The notes below the pieces were generated by a model. It was not told the origin of the DNA, searched no databases, and saw nothing but the letters and a program-made list of their open reading frames with translations. This document shows, piece by piece, positions 1-5,018 of a stretch of 10,910 nt of DNA. The stretch is from an uncultured Flavobacterium sp. (GTDB taxonomy: Bacteria; Bacteroidota; Bacteroidia; Flavobacteriales; Flavobacteriaceae): the NCBI GenBank assembly GCA_946479395.1, contig CAMLFV010000088.1:1-10910 (forward strand). The letters are read 5' to 3'. The position numbers and the translations under genes were made by a program. The first letter of the stretch is position 1. The number at the start of each line of letters is the position of its first letter.

Positions 1-75
1 TTTTGCAATACAATCCAAATTTATTTTTTACTTTTTTTTCTATGAACGTGGCTTTCGTTACTCTGAAAGCGGTTG

Positions 76-107
76 CAAATATAGTACTGTTTTTTTGAAC
101 TTTGCAA
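76..107 (-). promoter_or_regulatory. Putative leftward promoter, TTG-N21-TATATTTG
   Basis: Read on the minus strand, TTG (107-105) is followed by 21 nt and then TATATTTG (83-76). This fits the Bacteroidota consensus for the primary sigma factor: TTG near -33, 17-23 nt, then TAnnTTTG near -7. Transcription would start around position 70 and run left out of the window. There is no ATG on that strand between 75 and 1, so the gene start, or an RNA gene, lies outside. A small hairpin (GCTTTC / GAAAGC, 8-nt loop) falls in the predicted leader at about 52-71. Confidence 0.55.
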
Positions 108-123
108 ATGGTTTTGCAAAGTT
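98..123. promoter_or_regulatory. Perfect 11-bp inverted repeat, operator-like
   Basis: AACTTTGCAAA (98-108), a 4-nt spacer TGGT, and TTTGCAAAGTT (113-123) form a perfect 26-bp palindrome. Each arm also contains the palindrome TTTGCAAA. The left arm covers the -33 TTG of the predicted leftward promoter, which is where a dimeric repressor would block polymerase. There is no T-run directly after the stem as in an intrinsic terminator. The operator role is inferred from position and symmetry only. Confidence 0.4.
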
Positions 124-153
124 TTTGAAAGTTTTTTGTAAAAGACTGAATAT

Positions 154-186
154 GTGTTGGATGCCGGGTGTTGGATGCCGGGTGTT
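154..186. repeat. 14-bp tandem repeat GTGTTGGATGCCGG, 2.4 copies
   Basis: Two perfect copies of GTGTTGGATGCCGG (154-167 and 168-181) are followed by a partial third (GTGTT, 182-186), which runs straight into the two-hairpin element at 188. It is more GC-rich than its surroundings. No reading frame or known binding site is evident. Confidence 0.8.
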
Positions 187-187
187 T

Positions 188-234
188 GGCTAAAGCCTGG
201 TTTAAATTGTCATTCATCATCGAGCTAAAGCCCG
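188..234. repeat. REP-like two-hairpin element, copy A
   Basis: Hairpin 1 is GGCTAAAGCC (188-197), and hairpin 2 is CGAGCTAAAGCCCG (221-234) with one mismatch in its stem. Both use the same core, a short stem around AA within CTAAAG. The two hairpins start 33 bp apart. A second copy with the same order and spacing lies at 303-351. I recall similar GGCTAAAGCC-type repeats scattered between genes in flavobacteria, which would make this a REP-type palindromic element. That is recollection and was not searched. Confidence 0.6.
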
Positions 235-260
235 ACGCTATTGATTTGTTTTATTTTTTT

Positions 261-290
261 ACCACAGATGACACAGATTTGCGCGGATTT
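261..290. repeat. ACCACAGAT-type 30-bp dispersed repeat, copy 1
   Basis: The segment begins ACCACAGATGACACAGATTT and ends GCGCGGATTT. It has internal near-repeats (CACAGAT twice, then CGGATTT). A diverged copy in the same orientation is at 410-439. I recall sequences of the type ACCACAGATGACACAGATT between genes in many bacterial genomes, but have not searched. Confidence 0.45.
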
Positions 291-302
291 ATTTTAGTGT
301 TT

Positions 303-351
303 GGCTAAAGCCTAATCAAAATTTAACAACAACCATCGAACTAAAGTTCGA
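303..351. repeat. REP-like two-hairpin element, copy B
   Basis: Hairpin 1 is GGCTAAAGCC (303-312), identical to copy A. Hairpin 2 is CGAACTAAAGTTCG (337-350), a perfect 6-bp stem around AA that extends by one more T-A pair to 336-351. Hairpin starts are 34 bp apart. Compared with copy A, two positions of the stem have changed on both arms (AGCT/AGCC to AACT/AGTT), so the pairing is kept or improved although the sequence differs. The shared GTGTTT just upstream shows that the copies are homologous beyond the hairpins. Confidence 0.6.
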
Positions 352-377
352 GGTAATTCATTCTTCCAAAAGGATTT

Positions 378-405
378 AAAACTTAAAACCTTAAACTTTA
401 AATCA
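378..405. repeat. 7-bp periodic run AAAACTT/AAAACCT
   Basis: Four consecutive heptads, AAAACTT, AAAACCT, TAAACTT and TAAATCA, occupy 378-405. The alternating CTT/CCT ends match the pattern of the clearer array at 459-556, so both may derive from one repeat type. The low-complexity composition makes this weaker than the main array. Confidence 0.4.
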
Positions 406-409
406 TTTA

Positions 410-439
410 ACCACGGATTGACGGATTTTCACAAATTTT
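410..439. repeat. ACCACAGAT-type 30-bp dispersed repeat, copy 2
   Basis: The segment begins ACCACGGATTGACGGATTTT and ends CACAAATTTT. It aligns end to end with copy 1 at 261-290, with substitutions and one short shift. The shared frame is ACCAC, then GAT, then GATTT, then an ATTT end. No coding or regulatory role is evident. Confidence 0.4.
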
Positions 440-458
440 ACTTTATAATTAAAAATCC

Positions 459-556
459 ACAACTTAGAACCTACAACTTAGAACCTACAACTTAGAACCT
501 ACAACTTAGAACCTACAACTTAGAACTTACAACTTACAACTTGAAACTTTAAACTA
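459..556. repeat. 14-bp tandem array ACAACTTAGAACCT decaying to 7-bp units
   Basis: Four perfect copies of ACAACTTAGAACCT (459-514) are followed by a copy ending CTT (515-528), then two 7-bp half units ACAACTT (529-542), then degenerate heptads GAAACTT and TAAACTA (543-556). The 14-mer is itself two related heptads (ACAACTT + AGAACCT), so the basic period is 7 bp and the 14-mer is a higher-order unit. Such arrays usually vary in copy number by slippage. There are no spacers, so it is not a CRISPR array. Confidence 0.85.
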
Positions 557-559
557 AAA

Positions 560-640
560 GTTGCGTTAGGGACAGCAGCGGATAGCCCGCAGTGAGGAGG
601 TACGACGAGCGAGGACTTGCAGCGAATAGCCCGACCCGAC
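560..640. repeat. Dispersed-type intergenic element with internal direct repeat
   Basis: The block starts GTTGCGTTAGGGACAGCAGC and ends AATAGCCCGACCCGAC. It is much richer in G+C than the flanks. It contains a 15-bp direct repeat with one mismatch: GCAGCGGATAGCCCG at 575-589 and GCAGCGAATAGCCCG at 619-633. Between them is a purine-rich stretch bounded by GCAGT and ACTTGC, which can pair imperfectly. I recall a family of flavobacterial intergenic repeats with the same GTTGCGTTAGGGA start, AGCGGATAGCCCGACCC end and a variable middle. The function is unknown to me. Confidence 0.6.
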
Positions 641-719
641 TGTTTACTGCAACTGTTAATTTGTCTGAATGGTGAAGTTTCTTAAATTTTGTATTGAAAC
701 CGGATGGAAGGGTAACGCC

Positions 720-759
720 AAAAAACAAAAAAATCCCGATAGGAAAACCTACCGGGATT
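720..759 (-). terminator. Intrinsic terminator of rpsA
   Basis: The stem arms are 732-743 and 748-759 with loop AAAA on the plus strand (UUUU in the transcript). In the minus-strand transcript all 12 positions pair, one as G-U; on the plus strand that pair becomes an A-C mismatch. A T-run follows on the minus side (732 down to about 720). Both points assign it to the leftward transcript, ending about 20 nt after the rpsA stop codon. Confidence 0.9.
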
Positions 760-779
760 GATTTATTAGAAAAACTTGA

Positions 780-2546
780 TTAGTTTTTACCTTCCATTTT
801 GGCTTTTAATTCTGCTAAAGCGTCGATATCTCCTAAAGTTGTTTTTTCGTTTGCAGCGTTGTTTGCAGCAGCTTTTTCTTCTGAAGCTTTGAAGTTTTTC
901 TCTTCTTCTTCACGGAATGTTGCTGTGTGAGAAGCTACAACTCTTTTGAATTCTTTGTTGAATTCGATAACTTTGAAATCTGCTGTATCGCCTTTTTTCA
1001 ATTTTTTACCGTCTTCTTTCTCTAAATGACGAGTTGGAATGAATGCAACCACATCTTCTTCGAAGTTTACAGTTGCACCTTTATCGTTTAAGTCTGCAAT
1101 TGTTCCGTTGTGAACTGTACCTACACCGTAAGCTGCTTCGTGCGCATCCCATGGGTTATCGGTAGTTTGCTTATGACCTAAAGATAATTTACGACCTTCA
1201 ACATCTAATTCTAAAACAACAACATCTAACTTGTCGCCTACGTTAACAAATTCTGATGGATGTTTGATTTTCTTAGTCCAAGATAAATCAGAGATATAAA
1301 CTAAACCGTCGATACCTTCTTCTAATTCAACAAAAACACCAAAGTTTGTGAAGTTACGAACTGTACCTGTGTGTTTAGAACCTACTGGGTATTTAGATGT
1401 AATATCTGTCCAAGGATCGTTAGATAATTGTTTGATACCTAAAGACATTTTACGCTCTTCACGATCTAATGTTAAGATAACTGCTTCTACTTCATCTCCG
1501 ATTTTTACGAAATCTTGAGCTGAACGTAAATGCGTTGACCATGACATTTCTGAAACGTGGATTAAACCTTCTACGCCTTCTGCAACTTCGATAAATGCAC
1601 CGTAATCAGCTAAAACAACTACTTTACCTTTTACTTTGTCACCAACGTTTAAGTTAGCATCTAAAGCATCCCATGGATGAGCGTTTAATTGTTTTAAACC
1701 TAATTGGATACGTGTTTTCTCGTCATCGAAATCTAAGATTACAACGTTTAATTTTTGGTCTAATTCTAATACTTCAGATGGGTGGTTGATACGAGACCAA
1801 GATAAGTCTGTAATGTGGATTAATCCGTCAACACCACCTAAATCAATGAATACACCGTATGAAGTAATGTTTTTAACAACACCTTCTAATACTTGACCTT
1901 TTTCTAACTGACCGATGATTTCTTTTTTCTGAACTTCGATATCAGCTTCGATTAATGCTTTGTGAGAAACTACTACGTTTTTGAATTCGTGGTTGATTTT
2001 AACAACTTTAAATTCCATAGTTTTGTTTACGTATTGATCGTAATCGCGGATTGGTTTCACATCGATTTGAGATCCTGGTAAGAATGCTTCGATACCGAAT
2101 ACGTCAACGATCATACCACCTTTAGTTCTGCATTTAACAAAACCGTTAACGATTTCGCCTGTATCATGAGCTGCGATAACGCGATCCCAAGCTTTGATTG
2201 TACGAGCTTTACGGTGAGATAATACTAATTGACCGTTTTTATCTTCGCGAACGTCGATTAAAACTTCTACTTTATCACCAACTTTTAAGTTAGGATTGTA
2301 ACGGAATTCGTTTAAAGAAATAACACCTTCAGATTTAGCGTTGATATCAACGATTGCATCTCTGTCTGTGATTCTTACTACTACACCTTCTACAACTTCT
2401 TCCTCACCAGTTGAGATAAACGTTTTTTCTACTAAATCTTCGAATTCTTGTAAGTTTTGAGCATCAACTGCGTCAATACCGTTTTCATAACTTTCCCAAT
2501 TGAAAGTATCTAAGAATTCTTTTGCGTTTTGTGTTTGTTCAGACAT
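780..2546 (-). CDS. rpsA: 30S ribosomal protein S1
   Basis: Ribosomal protein bS1 binds mRNA and helps load it on the 30S subunit. This matters in Bacteroidota, where most genes lack a Shine-Dalgarno site. The 588-residue product has six S1 (OB-fold) domains at roughly residues 48-113, 130-197, 215-286, 300-373, 387-460 and 474-542. Domains 3-5 carry the classic core, for example SYGVFIDLGGVDGLIHITDL and the repeated GLIHxSxxSW-type signature. Domains 1, 2 and 6 are more diverged, as in E. coli S1 (557 residues). A charged, Ala/Lys/Glu-rich tail (about 545-588) extends beyond domain 6. The start at MSEQTQN is supported by a clean N-terminus and a promoter box about 120 bp upstream. The gene is monocistronic, with a terminator directly after it and another terminator separating it from the gene upstream. 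Confidence 0.97.
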   Translation of the reverse strand: MSEQTQNAKEFLDTFNWESYENGIDAVDAQNLQEFEDLVEKTFISTGEEEVVEGVVVRITDRDAIVDINAKSEGVISLNEFRYNPNLKVGDKVEVLIDVREDKNGQLVLSHRKARTIKAWDRVIAAHDTGEIVNGFVKCRTKGGMIVDVFGIEAFLPGSQIDVKPIRDYDQYVNKTMEFKVVKINHEFKNVVVSHKALIEADIEVQKKEIIGQLEKGQVLEGVVKNITSYGVFIDLGGVDGLIHITDLSWSRINHPSEVLELDQKLNVVILDFDDEKTRIQLGLKQLNAHPWDALDANLNVGDKVKGKVVVLADYGAFIEVAEGVEGLIHVSEMSWSTHLRSAQDFVKIGDEVEAVILTLDREERKMSLGIKQLSNDPWTDITSKYPVGSKHTGTVRNFTNFGVFVELEEGIDGLVYISDLSWTKKIKHPSEFVNVGDKLDVVVLELDVEGRKLSLGHKQTTDNPWDAHEAAYGVGTVHNGTIADLNDKGATVNFEEDVVAFIPTRHLEKEDGKKLKKGDTADFKVIEFNKEFKRVVASHTATFREEEEKNFKASEEKAAANNAANEKTTLGDIDALAELKAKMEGKN

Positions 2547-2667
2547 GTCTGATAATAAATTTGTATTCTGTTTATTTAAGAATTGTAATGAAGTTTTAAA
2601 CAGAAGTTGTTATTGATTTGTGTTTTAACCTTTTAGCCAATTCTTTATCTTCTACTAAAAAGTGGTG

Positions 2668-2675
2668 CAAATTTA
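2668..2675 (-). promoter_or_regulatory. Putative rpsA promoter -7 box TAAATTTG
   Basis: TAAATTTG on the minus strand is a perfect TAnnTTTG. It sits between the terminator of the upstream gene (2711-2738) and rpsA, so it is well placed. A TTG at 2706-2704 is 28 nt upstream, further than the usual 17-23, so the -33 element is weak or absent. The predicted leader before the rpsA ATG is about 115 nt and shows no Shine-Dalgarno-like purine run near the start. Confidence 0.5.
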
Positions 2676-2703
2676 CGTTGTTTTTTTTTATCTTCCTAAA
2701 AAT

Positions 2704-2738
2704 CAATAAAAAAAGTCTGAATTTAAATTCAGACTTTT
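2704..2738 (-). terminator. Intrinsic terminator after the DUF6029-type gene
   Basis: AAAAGTCTGAATTT (2711-2724) and AAATTCAGACTTTT (2725-2738) form a perfect 14-bp palindrome. In RNA the A+T-rich centre becomes the loop. On the minus strand it is followed by a run of seven T (2710-2704). It lies 6 nt after the stop codon at 2745, so it ends the tlpA-like / DUF6029 operon and insulates rpsA. Confidence 0.9.
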
Positions 2739-2744
2739 AGTTAT

Positions 2745-4394
2745 TTAGAAATTTGTTGTTAAGTTTAAGGTAACTCCGTTTGATTCTGGTACATATCTAC
2801 ATACACCACCTACACACATTAAACCACCTCGTTGACGACCATAATTTACAGCGATACGGGTTGCGCCTTTAGAAAAACTACCACCAACGCTGTAATAATG
2901 AATACGGCTTTCAGCGTGTGAATTGCCATAATTGTACATATCTGTAACATAAATACTAAACATGGTATTAGGAACATATTCTAACAAAGCTGCTCCCCAA
3001 TCTCCTTTATCTGCAGAAGCCCACATGTTTTGTAGTTGTAAACGTACCGAACTGGTTTCAGAAAAATTATACAAAGCTTCAACGCTTACAATATCGGTTT
3101 TTACATCATCGAACTTTCCTTCTAAAACAGGTGCGTTGTAGTATTGATTCATGTACATTGTAATGGTTTGAAAAGTTGGAGACCATCTTTTTCTTACTTC
3201 TACAGCAATGTCAGAATAATATTTTTCTCCAAATTTCAAGAACTCATCCTCTAGTTTATTATTAGAAAAATCATAGGTTGATTTTAAACCTCCCCAATAA
3301 GATCCGTTTACCGCTAAATGTGTTCCATACTTACCACCTAATTTAGTTCCTTCTACAAAATCATAGTAAAAATCGTACTGCCCACCTATTTCACCGTTTC
3401 TTTTTTCAAACCAGTTAATTCCACCTTGCGCTTGATACACGTATATATTTTGTAGCGAAAAATCGTATTGTTTTGTTAATGCCGGAACATAATTTATTAC
3501 ACCTTTATTGTATTGGTTTCCTGCCAATTTTCTATCTGAATAAAATGTCATATTCTCCATTCTTCGAAGATTAACACTTGATCCAAAATTATCTTTGTTA
3601 TACCCTAGATTAACCAATATAGCATTTCCTTCTAGAAATGATCCATCAATATAATCTTCATTGGCAATAACAATATCTTTTTGCTTGTGAATATATTCTG
3701 TACCAAAATTGAATCCGCCAATTCCTAAGTTAAATCTACCAGAAAAAGCATTGGTTAAATCATTTATACCTTCGTATTCTGTTACTTTTTCCTCATTTAA
3801 TCTACCAACATAACTTGCTCCAAATCTTAAATCGGTATTTTCAAGCTTTAATGCATCTGCAGCATTAAACTCTAAATTAGTTCCTAATACATAACTATCG
3901 GAAAAATCGAATCCCATTCCAATACGTTGTTTACCACCTAAAGCAGTTAAATCGAGGTTTTTTGTTAAACGGAATTTCGCATTCATACCAAAAAGTGCGT
4001 TATTTATTCCTAATGCACGGTCTTCCCACGAACGCAAAATTAAACCGCTTCCAAATTGCTCGTAAAAATGACCCAAGGTAATATTAACTCCGTTTTCAAT
4101 ATCGTTATAGCGTGCGTAAATAGTACCTATGTTAACATCTTGTAAATCTGGATTGTAATTTATTATTGCTTTTGGATAGTAAGATTCTACCTGCGTACCA
4201 AACTCCCACTTGTTTTTAAAATAATCAACCTTTATATAAGTGTTAGATCTTAAACGATCTTCGGCTTCTTTTTCATCGATTTTAATCTTATCATCATCAA
4301 GATAATACTGATTATTTGATTCAATCCCTACACGTACTTGCGCATAAAAGAAAGACGACGTTAATAACGTCGCCGAAAGAATTATCTTTTTCAT
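2745..4394 (-). CDS. Predicted outer-membrane beta-barrel protein, DUF6029-type
   Basis: The 549-residue product starts with a Sec signal peptide (MKKIILSATLLTSSFFYAQ, cleavage after about residue 18). The rest is rich in alternating polar/hydrophobic strands and aromatics, and ends in Phe (NLTTNF), as expected of a barrel inserted by BAM. The text resembles the flavobacterial family I know as DUF6029, including the GSGLILRSWEDRALGINNA segment (about residues 115-133). The function of the family is unknown. There are only two cysteines, Cys527 and Cys532, in the motif CVGGVC just before the last strand. The start codon is 3 nt after the stop of the tlpA-like gene, so the two are co-transcribed and probably translationally coupled. 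An alternative is a periplasmic beta-rich protein, which the C-terminal Phe argues against. Confidence 0.8.
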   Translation of the reverse strand: MKKIILSATLLTSSFFYAQVRVGIESNNQYYLDDDKIKIDEKEAEDRLRSNTYIKVDYFKNKWEFGTQVESYYPKAIINYNPDLQDVNIGTIYARYNDIENGVNITLGHFYEQFGSGLILRSWEDRALGINNALFGMNAKFRLTKNLDLTALGGKQRIGMGFDFSDSYVLGTNLEFNAADALKLENTDLRFGASYVGRLNEEKVTEYEGINDLTNAFSGRFNLGIGGFNFGTEYIHKQKDIVIANEDYIDGSFLEGNAILVNLGYNKDNFGSSVNLRRMENMTFYSDRKLAGNQYNKGVINYVPALTKQYDFSLQNIYVYQAQGGINWFEKRNGEIGGQYDFYYDFVEGTKLGGKYGTHLAVNGSYWGGLKSTYDFSNNKLEDEFLKFGEKYYSDIAVEVRKRWSPTFQTITMYMNQYYNAPVLEGKFDDVKTDIVSVEALYNFSETSSVRLQLQNMWASADKGDWGAALLEYVPNTMFSIYVTDMYNYGNSHAESRIHYYSVGGSFSKGATRIAVNYGRQRGGLMCVGGVCRYVPESNGVTLNLTTNF

Positions 4395-4397
4395 TGA

Positions 4398-4889
4398 TTA
4401 TTTTACACTAATTTTTTTTAATTCTTCTTCTATTTTGTTTTCAATTCCAGGAGTATAATTAGAATGTGTAAACATAACTTTTCCTTTATAAAGAATCATT
4501 GTATAAGGAACATTTACCACATTTATTGTTCTTTTAAGCTCTTGGTTGGTATCTAATAAAACTTGGTATTTCCACCCTTTTGAAGTTACCATAGGCTTCA
4601 CACGATTAATGGTTTTAGAATCATCAATAGAAACTGCAACTAATTCTACACCATAATCTTTTTGCCATTGGGCATACTTCGTTTTAATCGCTTCTAACTC
4701 TCTTATACATGGACCACACCACGTTGCCCAAAAACTTACAATAACAGGTTTAGACGAGCTATTGTAATTTGCAATGTTTATAGATTTGTTATCAAGCCCT
4801 TTTAATGAAAGATTAGGTAATTTGTTCTGAGCAATTGCTATTGTTACAAACATCAAGCAAAAAGCTACTAATGATAAACGTAATTTCAT
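4398..4889 (-). CDS. Secreted TlpA-like thioredoxin (thiol-disulfide oxidoreductase)
   Basis: The 163-residue product is a TlpA/ResA-type thioredoxin-fold protein working outside the cytoplasm. It has a signal peptide (residues 1-20, AIA before Gln21) with no good lipobox, so it is probably a soluble periplasmic protein. The active site is WCGPC (Trp57, Cys58, Cys61), preceded by the family's VSFWATWC segment, and the cis-proline is Pro128 in NVPYT. Length and layout are normal for the TlpA/AhpC-TSA-Redoxin group. These proteins usually reduce specific disulfides, for example in cytochrome c maturation, but no ccm/res-type genes are nearby. Its neighbours are instead a two-cysteine barrel 3 nt downstream and a divergent CMWC lipoprotein, which suggests a dedicated partner. 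The fold is certain, the substrate is not. Confidence 0.9.
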   Translation of the reverse strand: MKLRLSLVAFCLMFVTIAIAQNKLPNLSLKGLDNKSINIANYNSSSKPVIVSFWATWCGPCIRELEAIKTKYAQWQKDYGVELVAVSIDDSKTINRVKPMVTSKGWKYQVLLDTNQELKRTINVVNVPYTMILYKGKVMFTHSNYTPGIENKIEEELKKISVK

Positions 4890-4921
4890 GATATATTATC
4901 AGTTGTTTAAAAATTTAGTTT

Positions 4922-4929
4922 CAAAGCTA
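4922..4929 (-). promoter_or_regulatory. Putative -7 box TAGCTTTG of the tlpA-like operon
   Basis: TAGCTTTG on the minus strand is a perfect TAnnTTTG, 33 nt before the tlpA-like start codon, giving a leader of about 25-30 nt. No TTG lies at the expected -33 distance. Instead there is a short inverted repeat (AATTAT, CGA, ATAATT; 4940-4954) that would fall between -18 and -32, a possible activator or repressor site. The whole 126-bp divergent region is very AT-rich, so chance palindromes are likely. Confidence 0.45.
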
Positions 4930-4988
4930 ATAATAAAATAATTATCGAATAATTTTTTAATCATATTTTTTTTATTTTATTTTACGTC

Positions 4989-5018
4989 ATATTAACTCAA
5001 TATTAACAACATATTATG
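4989..5018 (+). repeat. 11-bp phased ATATTA repeats running into the Omp28-like start codon
   Basis: ATATTAAC occurs at 4989-4996 and 5000-5007, and ATATTATG at 5011-5018. The starts are 11 bp apart each time, about one helical turn. The third copy includes the ATG start codon (5016-5018). No clear TAnnTTTG box is visible upstream of this gene, so these repeats may be part of its control region, or a chance product of AT-rich DNA. Confidence 0.4.

Larger units (their letters stand above)
1..779. other. Repeat-rich intergenic region with no recognisable gene
   Basis: I find no convincing coding sequence here on either strand. The left end is the upstream region of a leftward gene outside the window, with a promoter and a palindrome at 76-123. 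From about 154 to 660 it is almost entirely short repeats of several families, listed separately. Positions 639-658 add a short ACTG-phased run (ACTGTTT, ACTGCA, ACTGTTA). From about 660 to 720 I see nothing notable, and the rpsA terminator is at 732-759. Several of the repeats have a 7- or 14-bp period, which is not a coding period. Confidence 0.75.

Noticed and set aside
459..542. Possible CRISPR array
   Set aside because: The 14-bp units follow each other directly without spacers, and no cas genes are present. It is a simple tandem repeat.
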